DNA of 64,000 bases from Cobetia marina (GCF_001720485.1 NZ_CP017114.1:1922001-1986000), one strand, 5' to 3'. Shown: positions 26,601-38,454, numbered from the stretch's first letter. Notes: generated by a model from the letters alone, not told the origin. A program made the numbers and translations.

Positions 26601-27035
26601 ATGAGCATCGAGGTGATTACCCGCAAGGCTGGCAGCTTCGTCCATCGGGTTCAGGTCGCGAGCTTCGAGGAACTGCTGGTGGATGTGCCCACCGTGGTGG
26701 GTGGCGAGGACAGTGCGCCGGACCCGCACGACTACTTCGATCTCTCGCTGGGTGCCTGCAAGTCGATCACCGTGTTGATGTATGCGCGGCGCAAGGGGCT
26801 GCCACTCGCGTCCATCGTGACCACGGTGGACCGTGATGACAGTGATGAGCGTCGCGCAGGTGAGAACGCGGAGTATCGTCTGAGCGTCAGCATGCACTTC
26901 CAGGCCGAGGATGGTGCGGAACTCGATGAGGCGACGCGTCAGCGCCTGCTCGAGATTTCCGAGCGTTGCCCCATCCATCGACTGATGACCAGCACCCGGG
27001 TCAGTGTGACGAGTCGCGAGATATCACCCGAGTAG
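26601..27035 (+). CDS. OsmC/Ohr-family peroxide-defence protein
   Basis: A 144-residue OsmC-fold protein. Its two reactive cysteines are in LGACKSITVLMYARRKGL (Cys53) and ISERCPIHRLM (Cys123), in the spacing of the YhfA-like OsmC branch. Such proteins reduce organic hydroperoxides or related thiol-reactive compounds with dihydrolipoyl-type partners. The start follows AAGGAGG closely. It lies between the small HMA-like gene and uvrB; 74 bases separate it from uvrB, so partial co-transcription with uvrB is possible. Confidence 0.88.
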   Translation: MSIEVITRKAGSFVHRVQVASFEELLVDVPTVVGGEDSAPDPHDYFDLSLGACKSITVLMYARRKGLPLASIVTTVDRDDSDERRAGENAEYRLSVSMHFQAEDGAELDEATRQRLLEISERCPIHRLMTSTRVSVTSREISPE

Positions 27036-27109
27036 GGCGCGGTGTCCTTTCGCAAGTCTGGCCGCCACCGTCAGTTGAAGAGCGGCATGACCGCCACCAT
27101 TGAGAGCGC

Positions 27110-29137
<2,028 letters not shown>

Positions 29138-29185
29138 CGCTACTCTCCATCCCCCAGCATTCGCGTTGCTAAAGGCATGACCCTG

Positions 29186-29218
29186 CGCGCCCGACGATGT
29201 CACCCATCGTCGGGCGCG
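29186..29218 (+). terminator. Hairpin after uvrB
   Basis: A 14-bp stem, CGCGCCCGACGATG and its complement, around TCACC. No T tract follows, so it could also be a transcript-stabilising hairpin. Confidence 0.65.
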
Positions 29219-29219
29219 T

Positions 29220-29787
29220 GGCGTTCAGGGCTGGCGGGTATCTGACGGGGAGGTGCCATCAGCAGGTTATCCCGTTATCTTGTCTATTGCGTTGCAGATC
29301 ATCATATTGCAGCTCAGTGCATGGCTCAGGGGCAACCGGTTGCCTCGGGAGGGCGGCAGGATTGCTTTTCCTACAACCTTGGGCGTAGCCGGGGTGGGTG
29401 CAGCAATGCGACCTGATGGTGCAAGTGAAGAGGGAATTCCTGTCAACTGCGTCTTCACATACGCCAATGACTGGCTTTCATCGTCAATGCCAACGATTGT
29501 CTGGCCAGAATGGAAAGCGCAGTCTTTTTCGCTATTGGTAGGGCCTTGGCCTGCATTCATGAGCGCTCAAACGGTCGCTTTACATGCGTATTCGCTGCTG
29601 CCAATAATGCTTTCAAGGCATTCCTGGCGTCGCGAGTCGCCTGCCTGATGGCTGGCGGCGGCGGACAAGGTCAGCGAATGACAGCGATTGTCGCCAGTCC
29701 TTTTCGGGCGGCGCAATGCTGCCGCAAGGCACCCGTCAGGTCTGCCCGGCCGTAGTACAACAATAATCGGGAACAGGAATTCTCATC
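29220..29787. other. Long intergenic region upstream of livJ
   Basis: About 570 bases without a supportable gene. It looks less GC-rich than the surroundings. Short open frames on both strands have no recognisable family and no good ribosome sites. It contains a 14-bp palindrome at 29331-29344 and should hold the livJ promoter; no convincing -35/-10 pair was found. It may be a decayed gene or a regulatory leader. Confidence 0.5.
29331..29344. promoter_or_regulatory. 14-bp perfect palindrome GGCAACCGGTTGCC
   Basis: A dyad with no spacer in the gap upstream of livJ, about 440 bases from its start. The form suits a regulator site, but the distance from livJ makes the link doubtful. Confidence 0.3.
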
Positions 29788-30891
29788 ATGATGCGCAGGT
29801 CTCTTCTCGCTCTCGGTATCGCCGCGGCGATGTCCACCCAGGCTCAGGCAGATATCACCATCGCCATGGCAGGCCCGGTCACGGGGCCGGTCGCCCAGTA
29901 CGGTGACATGCAGTTCATCGGTGCCGAGATGGCCATCGAGCGGATCAATGCCGCCGGCGGCGTCGACGGCGAGATGCTCAAGGGCGTCAAATACGACGAC
30001 GCCTGTGATCCCAAGCAGGCGGTGGCGGTCGCCAACCAGATCGTCAATGACGGCGTCCAGTACGTGATCGGCCACCTGTGCTCCAGCGCGACGCAACCGG
30101 CCTCGGACATCTACGCCGAGGAAGGCGTGATGATGATCACGGCGGCGTCCACCAGTCCGACCATCACCGAGCAGGGCTATGAGCTGGTCTTCCGCACCAT
30201 CGGCCTGGACTCGCTGCAGGGGCCGGTTGCGGGGCGCTATATCGCCGAGACGATCAAGCCCAAGCACATGGCCGTGATCCACGACAAGCAGCAGTACGGG
30301 GAAGGTATCGCCACCGGCGTGCGCGATACCGTCGAGGAAGCGGGTATCGATGTGGTGCTGTTCGAGGGCATCACGGCGGGTGACAAGGATTTCTCGGCGC
30401 TGATCTCCAAGCTCAAGAAGGAGAACGTCGACTTCGTCTACTACGGCGGCTATCACCCGGAACTGGGCCTCTTGCTGCGTCAGTCGCGTGAACTTGGCTT
30501 CGACGCGCCCTTCATGGGGCCGGAAGGGGTCGGGAATCCGGACATTTCCAAGATTGCCGGCCAGGCCTCGGAAGGCCTGTACGTGACACTGCCGCCGGCC
30601 TTCGAGAATGACCCGAAGAACGCGGATCTGGTCGCGGCCTTCAAGGACAAGGAGCAGGACCCTTCCGGTCCGTTCGTCATGCCCGCCTACACCGCAGTGG
30701 AGCTGATCGCCGATGGCATCAAGGGCGCCGACTCCACCGACCCCTATGATGTCGCGGAATATCTCAAGGCCAACAGCTTCGACACGCCCATCGGCAAGGT
30801 CGAATACGATGAGAAGGGCGATCTGAAGGACTTCAACTTCGTCGTCTACAACTGGCACGCCGACGGTACCAAGAGCGAAGCGGCACATTGA
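29788..30891 (+). CDS. livJ: Branched-chain amino acid ABC transporter, periplasmic binding protein
   Basis: A 367-residue type I periplasmic binding protein. A signal peptide (residues 1-22, RRSLLALGIAAAMSTQAQA) is followed by the LivJ/LivK pattern DITIAMAGPVTGPVAQYGDMQF, INAAGGV, YDDACDPKQAVAVANQIV, GHLCSSATQPASDIY and TAASTSPTITEQGYE, with two cysteines positioned to form the family disulfide. It delivers leucine, isoleucine or valine to LivHM. Start by AGGAATT upstream. A 230-bp gap with two hairpins separates it from livH, which commonly lets the binding protein be made in excess. Confidence 0.94.
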   Translation: MMRRSLLALGIAAAMSTQAQADITIAMAGPVTGPVAQYGDMQFIGAEMAIERINAAGGVDGEMLKGVKYDDACDPKQAVAVANQIVNDGVQYVIGHLCSSATQPASDIYAEEGVMMITAASTSPTITEQGYELVFRTIGLDSLQGPVAGRYIAETIKPKHMAVIHDKQQYGEGIATGVRDTVEEAGIDVVLFEGITAGDKDFSALISKLKKENVDFVYYGGYHPELGLLLRQSRELGFDAPFMGPEGVGNPDISKIAGQASEGLYVTLPPAFENDPKNADLVAAFKDKEQDPSGPFVMPAYTAVELIADGIKGADSTDPYDVAEYLKANSFDTPIGKVEYDEKGDLKDFNFVVYNWHADGTKSEAAH

Positions 30892-30972
30892 TCAGCGGCT
30901 GATATCAGCACTCGCTGCGGTCTCGTGACCTGTCATGAGGCCCGGCGGATCAATGCCGACACGCTGTCCCGT

Positions 30973-31033
30973 CATGCCGCGTGGCATGGCGGGCCTCTCC
31001 GTTCGGTCGAGTTCATGGCGATGCAACATCGCC
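30973..31033 (+). other. Two hairpins in the livJ-livH gap
   Basis: CATGCC-GCGT-GGCATG at 30973-30988 and GGCGATG-CAA-CATCGCC at 31017-31033. Neither is followed by a T tract. They may slow decay of the livJ message or reduce read-through to the permease genes. Confidence 0.45.
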
Positions 31034-31121
31034 GTGCCTTCCCGTCGTCGTCGCGCATGCGGCATTTCCCTGACAGTTTCCGGCCACAAGCCGAACACTG
31101 TCGCGGCCAAGGGTCGTTTCA

Positions 31122-32042
31122 ATGGAAGACATCCTCTACTTCCTGCAGCAGGTCATCAATGGCCTGACCATCGGCAGTACCTATGCCTTGATCGCCATCG
31201 GCTACACGATGGTCTACGGCATCATCGGCATGATCAATTTCGCCCACGGCGAGATCTACATGATCGGCACCTACGTGACCTTCATCGTCATCGCGGCGCT
31301 GGGCATGCTGGGCATCGCCAACCCCTTCTTTCTGATGGCGGCCGCCTTGCTGGTGGCGGTGCTGGTGTCCTGTGCCTACGGTTTCGCCGTAGAGCGGGTG
31401 GCCTATCGCCCGGTACGTGGCTCCAAGCGTCTGATCGCGCTGATCTCGGCGATCGGCATGTCGATCTTCCTGCAGAATTACATGCGTCTGGCCCAGGGCT
31501 CGCGGGACATGGCGATCTCCAGCCTGATTCCGGGCGGCTGGGAGTTCGGGCTGGAAAGCTTCGCGGTCAATCTGTCCTACATGCAGGTGATCATCTTCAG
31601 CGTCACGCTGGTGTGCATGCTGCTGCTGTCATCGTTCATCTCGCGCTCGCGCCTGGGGCGTGCCTGTCGTGCCTGCTCCCAGGATGCCGGCATGGCGCGT
31701 CTGCTGGGCATCAATACCGACATGATCATCTCGATGACCTTCGTGATCGGGGCGGCGCTTGCCGCCGTGGCGGGACTGCTGCTCGGCATGTACTACGGCG
31801 TGGTCAATCCCTACATCGGCTTCCTGGCCGGGCTCAAGGCGTTCACGGCGGCGGTGCTGGGCGGTATCGGCAGTATCCCCGGCGCGATGCTGGGTGGCCT
31901 GCTGCTGGGCGTCGCGGAGGCGCTGACCGGCGGCTATCTGTCCACGGAATACAAGGACGTGGTGGCCTTCGGACTGCTGATCCTGATTCTGCTGTTCCGT
32001 CCCTCCGGGATTCTCGGCAAGCCCGAAGTGGAGAAGATCTGA
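31122..32042 (+). CDS. livH: Branched-chain amino acid ABC transporter permease LivH
   Basis: A 306-residue inner-membrane permease of the LivH type, about eight helices. Signatures are [36 protein letters not shown] at the N-terminus and [23 protein letters not shown] in the cytoplasmic loop that meets the ATPases, with [21 protein letters not shown] later. The stop TGA overlaps the livM ATG. No strong ribosome site is seen before the ATG, but the family start is exact. Confidence 0.94.
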   Translation: MEDILYFLQQVINGLTIGSTYALIAIGYTMVYGIIGMINFAHGEIYMIGTYVTFIVIAALGMLGIANPFFLMAAALLVAVLVSCAYGFAVERVAYRPVRGSKRLIALISAIGMSIFLQNYMRLAQGSRDMAISSLIPGGWEFGLESFAVNLSYMQVIIFSVTLVCMLLLSSFISRSRLGRACRACSQDAGMARLLGINTDMIISMTFVIGAALAAVAGLLLGMYYGVVNPYIGFLAGLKAFTAAVLGGIGSIPGAMLGGLLLGVAEALTGGYLSTEYKDVVAFGLLILILLFRPSGILGKPEVEKI

Positions 32043-33367
32043 TGCCCAAGCTTGCGAAACAGACTCTGAAGACAGCGGGCACCTCGCCCGCCGAGACGAT
32101 TCCGCCACAGCCTTCCTATCGTCGTCCCTGGTGGTCGGCACTTGCGGCCGCCGTGTTGACTCTCGTGCTGGGTGGCTCGGTACTGGGGGTGCAGCTCGAG
32201 TCCACCGGTATCACCACCACGGTACGCTTGATGGGCATGGACACCTGGGGCTGGTTGCTGGCCGCGTCACTGGCCGTCTTCCTGCACCAGCTGGTGCGGC
32301 CACAGATCGAGGAATGGCGTGCGCGTACCCGCAAGCCATCACGTTTCCGCGTCCCCGACGTGATGAGCGGTCAGAAGCGTCAGCTGTGGATCATGCTGGC
32401 CATCGGTGCGTTGCTGATCTTCCCGTTTCTGTCCAACCGCTCGGCGGTGGATCTCGCGACCCTGACGCTGATCTACATCATGCTGGGCCTGGGGCTCAAC
32501 GTGGTGGTGGGTCTCGCGGGGCTGCTGGATCTCGGTTACGTGGGCTTCTATGCGGTCGGAGCCTATACCTACGCACTGCTCAACAGCTATCTGGGCTTCA
32601 GCTTCTGGGAAGCGCTGCCCATCGCGGGGTTGATGACGGCGCTGTTCGGCTATCTGCTCGGCTTCCCCGTGCTGCGGCTGCGGGGTGACTACCTGGCCAT
32701 CGTGACGCTGGGCTTCGGCGAGATCATCCGTATCCTGCTCAACAACTGGACGGAGCTGACCGGCGGCCCGAATGGCATCGCGCGCATACCCAAGCCGACC
32801 TTGTTCAATCTCGAGTTCTCGCGGCGAGCCGATGAGGGCAACATCGCCTTCCATGAGTTCTTCGGCATCGACTACGACCCGGCCTTCAAGGTGATCTATC
32901 TGTACCTGCTGGCCTTGATCCTGGTGCTGATCACGCTGTTCGTGATCTATCGTCTGTTGCGCATGCCCATCGGGCGGGCGTGGGAGGCGCTGCGCGAGGA
33001 TGACATCGCCTGCCGTTCACTGGGCATGAATCCCACCGGCATCAAGCTCTCGGCCTTCACGATCGGGGCGAGTTTCGCGGGCTTCGCCGGTGCCTTCTTC
33101 GCCGCGCGTCAGGGCTTCATCAGTCCCGAGTCCTTCACCTTCATCGAGTCGGCGATCATTCTCGCCATCGTGGTGCTGGGCGGAATGGGCTCGCAGCTAG
33201 GCGTCATCCTGGCGGCGATCGCCATGACGCTGTTGCCGGAGCTGGCCCGTGAGTTCAATGAATATCGCATGTTGCTGTTCGGGCTGATGATGGTGCTGAT
33301 GATGGTGTGGCGTCCTCAAGGCCTGGTGCCGCTCAAACGACCGCAGATGGAGCTCGACCGTGGCTGA
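32042..33367 (+). CDS. livM: Branched-chain amino acid ABC transporter permease LivM
   Basis: A 441-residue permease starting at the ATG that overlaps the livH stop. The N-terminal 110 residues contain two extra helices and a cytoplasmic linker, as in the E. coli-type long LivM. The conserved core follows: [49 protein letters not shown] and the ATPase-contact loop [23 protein letters not shown]. The frame is open far upstream, but that part overlaps livH in another frame and is not real. Eight bases of the 3' end overlap livG. Confidence 0.94.
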   Translation: MPKLAKQTLKTAGTSPAETIPPQPSYRRPWWSALAAAVLTLVLGGSVLGVQLESTGITTTVRLMGMDTWGWLLAASLAVFLHQLVRPQIEEWRARTRKPSRFRVPDVMSGQKRQLWIMLAIGALLIFPFLSNRSAVDLATLTLIYIMLGLGLNVVVGLAGLLDLGYVGFYAVGAYTYALLNSYLGFSFWEALPIAGLMTALFGYLLGFPVLRLRGDYLAIVTLGFGEIIRILLNNWTELTGGPNGIARIPKPTLFNLEFSRRADEGNIAFHEFFGIDYDPAFKVIYLYLLALILVLITLFVIYRLLRMPIGRAWEALREDDIACRSLGMNPTGIKLSAFTIGASFAGFAGAFFAARQGFISPESFTFIESAIILAIVVLGGMGSQLGVILAAIAMTLLPELAREFNEYRMLLFGLMMVLMMVWRPQGLVPLKRPQMELDRG

Positions 33368-34205
33368 CGCACATGACAAGCAAGCATTCGACAATGAGGC
33401 GCCAGCCGCTTCCTCACACCGCCAGGCACGCGCCGAGGGCGGGGCACCGCTGCTGGACGTACGTGATCTCACCATGCAGTTCGGTGGCCTCAAGGCCGTG
33501 GACGGCGTGACGCTTCAGGTACATCCGGGCGAGGTGGTATCGGTCATCGGGCCGAATGGTGCGGGCAAGACCACCGTCTTCAACTGCATTTCCGGCTTCT
33601 ATCAGCCCACCGGCGGCGAGGTGTATTTCCAGAATCGCGCCATGCATCGCCTGCCGGGGTACCGGATCGCCCAGGCTGGCATGGTACGCACCTTCCAGAA
33701 CGTGCGGCTGTTCAAGGAGATGACGGTCATCGAAAACCTGCTGGTGGCGCAGCACATGCACGCTGAGCGCAATCTTCTCAAGGGCCTGTTCAAGACGCCG
33801 GGCTATCGCCGCAGTGAAAAGGCGCTGATGCAGCATGCCGGTGACTGGCTGGAGCGTGTCGGTCTGCTCGAATTCGCCAATCGCGAGGCCGGCAATCTGG
33901 CCTATGGCCAGCAGCGGCGACTCGAGATCGCGCGATGCATGGTGGCCAGGCCACGGCTGCTGATGCTGGATGAGCCGGCGGCCGGCCTCAACCCCAACGA
34001 GACCCGGGATCTCGATGACCTGATCGTCAGCCTGACCCGCGATGAGGGCATCTCGGTGCTGTTGATCGAGCACGACATGAGTCTGGTGATGGGCATCTCG
34101 GATCACATCTACGTGGTCAATCAGGGTCAGCCGCTGGCGGATGGCTGCCCGGATGACATTCGACGCAACGATGCCGTGATCAAGGCCTATCTGGGAGAGG
34201 AATGA
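33360..34205 (+). CDS. livG: Branched-chain amino acid ABC transporter ATPase LivG
   Basis: A 281-residue ABC ATPase starting with GTG within the livM end. Walker [11 protein letters not shown] near residue 65, signature [13 protein letters not shown] near residue 182 (the LivG form without LSGG), Walker [13 protein letters not shown] and the H-loop VLLIEHDM are all present. The LivG-specific [23 protein letters not shown] region is clear. An N-terminal tail of about 30 residues is extra. Stop overlaps the livF start by four bases. Confidence 0.95.
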   Translation: MADAHDKQAFDNEAPAASSHRQARAEGGAPLLDVRDLTMQFGGLKAVDGVTLQVHPGEVVSVIGPNGAGKTTVFNCISGFYQPTGGEVYFQNRAMHRLPGYRIAQAGMVRTFQNVRLFKEMTVIENLLVAQHMHAERNLLKGLFKTPGYRRSEKALMQHAGDWLERVGLLEFANREAGNLAYGQQRRLEIARCMVARPRLLMLDEPAAGLNPNETRDLDDLIVSLTRDEGISVLLIEHDMSLVMGISDHIYVVNQGQPLADGCPDDIRRNDAVIKAYLGEE

Positions 34206-34981
34206 GCATGAGTGAGCATGTTGATGCAGTCATGCCAGAGACCGTGCCTGCCAGCGAGGCACTCGCGCCGCGGGATGCCATGCTGGCGCTCGAGCACCTG
34301 ACGACACATTACGGGCCGGTGCAGGCGCTCAATGATGTCTCGCTGGCCGTGGGGCAGGGCGAGATCGTGACGCTGATCGGTGCCAACGGCGCCGGCAAGA
34401 CGACGCTTTTGATGTCGATCTGTGGCGATCCGCGCCCGACCAGCGGGCGGGTGTGGTTCGAGGGCGAGGAGATCACCGGCACACCCACGGCGCGCGTGAT
34501 GCGTGGCGGGCTGTCGGTGGTGCCCGAAGGTCGCCGCATCTTCACCGGCATGACGGTGGAGGAGAATCTCGCCATGGGCGGCTATTACCAGAGCAAGGAG
34601 GAGAACGAACGCAGCATCGAGCATGTGCTGGGGCTCTTCCCGCGCCTCAAGGAGCGCTTCCATCAGCGCGGCGGCACCATGTCCGGTGGCGAGCAGCAGA
34701 TGTTGGCCATCGGGCGTGCCTTGATGAGTCGGCCGCGACTGTTGTTGCTCGATGAGCCTTCGCTGGGACTGGCGCCCATCGTGATCGGGCAGATCTTCGA
34801 GATCGTCGAGCAGCTGCGCGAGCAGGGCACCACCATCTTCCTGGTGGAGCAGAATGCCCATCGCGCCTTGTCGATCGCCGATCGCGGTTATGTGCTGGAA
34901 CACGGTCGCGTGGTGCTGGCGGACAGCGGCAAGGCGCTGCTGGCCAATGACGAGGTCCGCCGCGCCTATCTTGGCGGCTGA
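34202..34981 (+). CDS. livF: Branched-chain amino acid ABC transporter ATPase LivF
   Basis: A 259-residue ABC ATPase. Walker A IGANGAGKTTLL, GRRIFTGMTVEENLAMG, signature MSGGEQQMLAIGRAL, Walker B LLLLDEPSLGLAP and H-loop FLVEQNAH fit LivF exactly. It pairs with LivG to power LivHM. The ATG at 34202 overlaps the livG stop (ATGA); an ATG two codons later is also possible. The operon ends at a strong terminator 58 bases downstream, giving livJHMGF in standard order. Confidence 0.95.
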   Translation: MSMSEHVDAVMPETVPASEALAPRDAMLALEHLTTHYGPVQALNDVSLAVGQGEIVTLIGANGAGKTTLLMSICGDPRPTSGRVWFEGEEITGTPTARVMRGGLSVVPEGRRIFTGMTVEENLAMGGYYQSKEENERSIEHVLGLFPRLKERFHQRGGTMSGGEQQMLAIGRALMSRPRLLLLDEPSLGLAPIVIGQIFEIVEQLREQGTTIFLVEQNAHRALSIADRGYVLEHGRVVLADSGKALLANDEVRRAYLGG

Positions 34982-35039
34982 GAGGTCTGGCACGTGATTC
35001 GCTGTCGCGTCTCACCGGAGGAAGGCAATGCAACAGAAC

Positions 35040-35080
35040 GCGCCCCTGTCACTGAACCCTCGGTGGCAGGGGCGCTTTCT
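35040..35080 (+). terminator. Terminator of the liv operon
   Basis: A 13-bp stem with one G-T pair (GCGCCCCTGTCAC at 35040-35052, partner at 35063-35075) and loop, followed directly by TTTCT. Confidence 0.85.
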
Positions 35081-35108
35081 TGAGGACGCGATGCAGGGTG
35101 CGAGAGGC

Positions 35109-35468
35109 TTACGCCGAGAGAGGTGTCACGAATTCTTCCGGAGCATAGGCGACGCCGTCATGGATACGATAATGATCGGTAGGGCCGGAGACCTGGCAAT
35201 TGCTGACGCAGGCCTGGCTGGCCGGAAGCTGGCGCAGCGGATAGCGCACACCGGATTGACACAGTTCCAGCATCTTCTTGAGCGCGCTGCGCTCACAGAA
35301 GCCGCACAGGCATTCAAGGGCATTGTCGAGACAGTCTTCCTCGCTCATGCCTGCCCCATAGATGCGCTTGTCATCACAGACCACGAATCCGAGCGCGCCG
35401 GGGGATGTGGCGGGTGTTGTCATGTCTGCTGCCGTATCAGGTACTGCACTGAGAATGTTATCAGCCAT
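35109..35468 (-). CDS. Cys-rich orphan protein of unknown function
   Basis: A 119-residue protein with eight cysteines. The core reads GALGFVVCDDKRIYGAGM, then EEDCLDNALECLCGFCERSALKKMLELC and SQACVSNCQVSG. The CLCGFC cluster and spaced single cysteines could form disulfides or bind a metal cluster, but no signal peptide is seen, so a cytoplasmic metal or redox role is more likely than disulfides. The ATG at 35468 follows GAGG about nine bases upstream. Neighbours are the liv operon terminator and an AmiD-like amidase, neither informative. Family not recognised. Confidence 0.65.
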   Translation of the reverse strand: MADNILSAVPDTAADMTTPATSPGALGFVVCDDKRIYGAGMSEEDCLDNALECLCGFCERSALKKMLELCQSGVRYPLRQLPASQACVSNCQVSGPTDHYRIHDGVAYAPEEFVTPLSA

Positions 35469-35675
35469 GATGAACCTCATTGGAATGGGGATTCCGGCGT
35501 CTCCTCGCCAGTCGCAAGCGTGTGGATCCATGACCCTCTCTGGTCATGTCTGTACCCAGAGTAGACGGCCGTTGGCAAAGTGCCATGCAACACCGCTCCA
35601 GGTGTCAGGGAAGTGTCGATGCTGCGGCAGCAATGTGACAGATGAATGACGATTGGATGACGGAAATTCCCGAGT

Positions 35676-36599
35676 TCACCGGGCCTGACAGGGCGTCGAT
35701 TGGCGATAGCGCGTGTTGAGGGCCAGCAGGATCGCGGCGCTTTCCGCATCAAACTGGCCACTGATGGCCCCGGGGCGAAAGTGCGCCTGAAACGCGGCGA
35801 TCGCCATCCAGGGCCGCTCGGCCTCCACTGGATAACCATAGTGGGCGAGCGCCGCGATCAAGGTCTTCTCCGCGGGCAGTCCATCGCTGGCCATCTGTTG
35901 TCGAAAGCAGCTGACGTCGGCATCCCGTGGCCAGGCCCCGATGCCGGCTTCATGCAGACGGCGCCAGGGGAAGCGCGGGCCCGGGTCGGTCTTGCGGTCC
36001 GGGGCGATGTCGGAGTGTCCGACGACATCCACTGCCTTGATGTCATGGCGGTGCACAATGGGGGAGGCCAGCGCGATCAAGGCCGCGATCTGCTGCTCGT
36101 TCCAGGCCGCGAAGTGGCGATCAGGGGACCAGCGCCTTGCCACGCCGGAAGCTTGGGTCTCCGTCTGCCCGGGTGCCAGGGGCGTGAGCGCTTCGGGCCC
36201 GGCATTGACCATCTCGATGCCGATGGAAGTGTCATTGAGGTGGCCGCGTTCACCCCAATGGCTGACGCCGGCATGCCAGGCGCGGCGCGCTTCCGGCACC
36301 AGCGGATAGACGCGCGGCAGGCCGGTCGCGGGCATCGGCGACGACAGCAGATAATGCGCGCTGACGTCAGCGCCGGTGAGGCTGATCAGAGAGCCTGTGA
36401 GGTCATCATCGGTGTAATGCAGTACCAGATGGCGCACGCGAGAATTGCTTTGACTCTCGGTGCTGGCCTCCATCCGCTGATAGCTCCCCGAGGCCTCGTC
36501 AGTGTCCGACCGGGAATGCTGCATGCAGCCCGACAGCAGCGTCAGCGAGGCTATCGTCAAGCAGGTGAGAGGGCGAAACGCGTTGAAGCCTGATGTCAT
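35676..36599 (-). CDS. AmiD-like N-acetylmuramoyl-L-alanine amidase, lipoprotein
   Basis: A 307-residue protein with a lipobox (LTLLSGC, Cys25), so it is an outer- or inner-membrane lipoprotein in the periplasm. The Ami_2 zinc-amidase domain shows HLVLHYTDD (His61), HAGVSHWG, SIGIEMVN, and VVGHSDIAPDRKTDPGPRFPW with the second His and the catalytic-site Lys. A C-terminal peptidoglycan-binding-like repeat (LIAALAHYGYPV, AIAAFQAHFRPG) follows. It should remove stem peptides from peptidoglycan or anhydro-muropeptides during turnover. Length and layout match E. coli AmiD. It is divergent from the fumarase gene. Confidence 0.9.
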   Translation of the reverse strand: MTSGFNAFRPLTCLTIASLTLLSGCMQHSRSDTDEASGSYQRMEASTESQSNSRVRHLVLHYTDDDLTGSLISLTGADVSAHYLLSSPMPATGLPRVYPLVPEARRAWHAGVSHWGERGHLNDTSIGIEMVNAGPEALTPLAPGQTETQASGVARRWSPDRHFAAWNEQQIAALIALASPIVHRHDIKAVDVVGHSDIAPDRKTDPGPRFPWRRLHEAGIGAWPRDADVSCFRQQMASDGLPAEKTLIAALAHYGYPVEAERPWMAIAAFQAHFRPGAISGQFDAESAAILLALNTRYRQSTPCQAR

Positions 36600-36741
36600 G
36601 AGTCGCTCGTGAGGGGAAGTGGCAGTGAAGAGGTGGCAGTGAATCGGGGGTCATCGCGCGGGGCATGATGGCAGTCTCCACGCCCGTCATTTGCGCTGGA
36701 TGAGCTGGGATGTCCTGACATGCGGGTTGCAGGATTCGCTC

Positions 36742-36770
36742 TGCCGCCGCGTGCTCGCTTGAGGTATAAT
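36742..36770 (+). promoter_or_regulatory. Probable promoter of the fumarase gene
   Basis: A consensus TATAAT at 36765-36770 with a weak TGCCGC 17 bases upstream, 131 bases before the fumarase start. The 300-bp gap between the amidase and fumarase genes holds nothing else obvious. Confidence 0.5.
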
Positions 36771-36900
36771 CCCGGCCACCTGACCCGGCGCCCGCCCCAT
36801 GGTGGCGCGATTTCTGTCCCTGACAACAGTAATCGGCCTGACGCCCTGGGCGCCAGTGTGCCTGTCTTTTCCATCGCTTGCCCTTGAGGAGCCGATCCTG

Positions 36901-38406
36901 ATGACCGTGATCCGCCAGGATGACCTGATCCAGAGCGTCGCCGACGCGCTGCAGTACATCTCCTACTACCATCCAAAGGACTTCATCGACGCCATGAACG
37001 CGGCGTACGAGCGTGAAGAGAATCCGGCCGCCAAGGATGCCATCGCGCAGATTCTGATCAACTCCCGGATGTGTGCCCTGGGTCATCGTCCCATCTGTCA
37101 GGACACCGGTATCGTCACCGTCTTCGTTCATGTCGGCATGAACGTGCGCTTCGAGGCCGAGATGAGCCTGGATGACATGGTCAACGAAGGCGTCCGCCGC
37201 GCCTATCTGCTGCCGGACAACGTGCTGCGCGCCTCCGTGCTGGCAGACCCGGACGGCAAGCGTGCCAACACCAAGGACAACACGCCGGCCATCATCCACC
37301 ACAAGCTGGTGCCGGGGGATACCGTCGAGATCCACGTCGCGGCCAAGGGCGGCGGCAGCGAAGCCAAGTCCAAGTTCGCGATGCTCAACCCGTCCGACTC
37401 CGTGGTCGACTGGGTGCTGGAACAGATTCCGAAGATGGGCGCTGGCTGGTGTCCGCCCGGCATGCTGGGCATCGGCATCGGCGGTACCGCCGAGAAGGCG
37501 ATGCAGCTGGCCAAGGAATCCCTGCTCGAGCCGATCGATATCCAGGAACTGCAGAAGCGTGGTGCCTCCAACCGCGCCGAAGAGATCCGTCTCGAGCTGT
37601 TCGAGAAGGTCAACGCGACGGGTGTCGGCGCACAGGGCCTCGGTGGTCTGACCACCGTGCTCGACATCAAGGTCATGGATTACCCGACCCACGCGGCCAA
37701 CAAGCCGGTGGCGATCATCCCGAACTGCGCGGCGACCCGTCACGTGCACTTCACTCTGGATGGCAGCGGCGCGGCAGAGCTGCCGGCACCCAAGCTCGAG
37801 GACTGGCCGGAAATCACCCGTGAAGCGGGCGACAGCGTCAAGCGCGTCAACCTCGACACAGTGACGCCCGAGGAAGTGCAGAGCTGGCAGCCGGGCGACA
37901 CCCTGCTGCTCAACGGCAAGCTGCTGACCGGCCGTGATGCGGCCCACAAGCGCATGACCGAGATGCTGGCACGTGGTGAGCAGCTGCCGGTGGATCTGAA
38001 AGGTCGCTTCATCTACTACGTCGGCCCGGTCGATCCGATCCGTGACGAAGTCGTCGGTCCGGCTGGCCCGACCACCGCGACCCGCATGGACAAGTTCACG
38101 CGTACGCTGCTGGAAGAGACCGGCCTGTTGGGCATGGTCGGCAAGGCCGAGCGTGGCCCGACCGCGATCGACGCCATCCGTGACAACAAGTCCAGCTACC
38201 TGATGGCGGTCGGCGGCGCCGCCTACCTGGTCGCCCAGGCGATCAAGAAGTCCCGCGTGCTGGCGTTTGAAGACCTGGGGATGGAAGCGATCTACGAATT
38301 CGAGGTCGAGGACATGCCGGTCACCGTGGCGGTCGATAGTGCAGGTGTCTCCGTGCACCAGACCGGCCCGGCCAAGTGGAAGGAAATCATCGCCAGCCGC
38401 GCCTGA
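36901..38406 (+). CDS. Class I (iron-sulfur) fumarate hydratase
   Basis: A 501-residue enzyme that converts fumarate and malate in the citrate cycle using a 4Fe-4S cluster. The alpha-type N-terminal half carries MCALGHRPICQDTGIVTVF with cluster cysteines, then GAGWCPPGMLGIGIGGTAEKAM and IPNCAATRHVHF. The beta-type C-terminal half carries LLTGRDAAHKRM, YYVGPVDP, GPTTATRMDKFT and GMVGKAERG. Both halves are fused, as in FumA/FumB. The start at 36901 (MTVIRQDDL) is preceded by GAGGAG; a longer reading adds 34 residues that do not look like the family. It is oxygen-sensitive, unlike FumC. A hairpin follows the stop. Confidence 0.95.
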   Translation: MTVIRQDDLIQSVADALQYISYYHPKDFIDAMNAAYEREENPAAKDAIAQILINSRMCALGHRPICQDTGIVTVFVHVGMNVRFEAEMSLDDMVNEGVRRAYLLPDNVLRASVLADPDGKRANTKDNTPAIIHHKLVPGDTVEIHVAAKGGGSEAKSKFAMLNPSDSVVDWVLEQIPKMGAGWCPPGMLGIGIGGTAEKAMQLAKESLLEPIDIQELQKRGASNRAEEIRLELFEKVNATGVGAQGLGGLTTVLDIKVMDYPTHAANKPVAIIPNCAATRHVHFTLDGSGAAELPAPKLEDWPEITREAGDSVKRVNLDTVTPEEVQSWQPGDTLLLNGKLLTGRDAAHKRMTEMLARGEQLPVDLKGRFIYYVGPVDPIRDEVVGPAGPTTATRMDKFTRTLLEETGLLGMVGKAERGPTAIDAIRDNKSSYLMAVGGAAYLVAQAIKKSRVLAFEDLGMEAIYEFEVEDMPVTVAVDSAGVSVHQTGPAKWKEIIASRA

Positions 38407-38454
38407 AGGCCGTCTGCGTGATGTGCACGTCATGTCCGTGAGGGCATGAGCCAG

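Noticed and set aside
27036..27109. SOS (LexA) box for uvrB
   Set aside because: No CTGT-N8-ACAG pattern found in the gap.
29253..29648. A 131-codon open frame in the gap before livJ
   Set aside because: No ribosome site, no family, and the opposite strand is equally open.
29680..29787. Sigma-54 promoter for livJ
   Set aside because: No GG-N10-GC element with the wider TGGCAC-N5-TTGC context.
30935..32041. A 370-codon upstream extension of livM
   Set aside because: It overlaps livH in another frame and its composition is unlike a membrane protein; the ATG at 32042 gives the family start.
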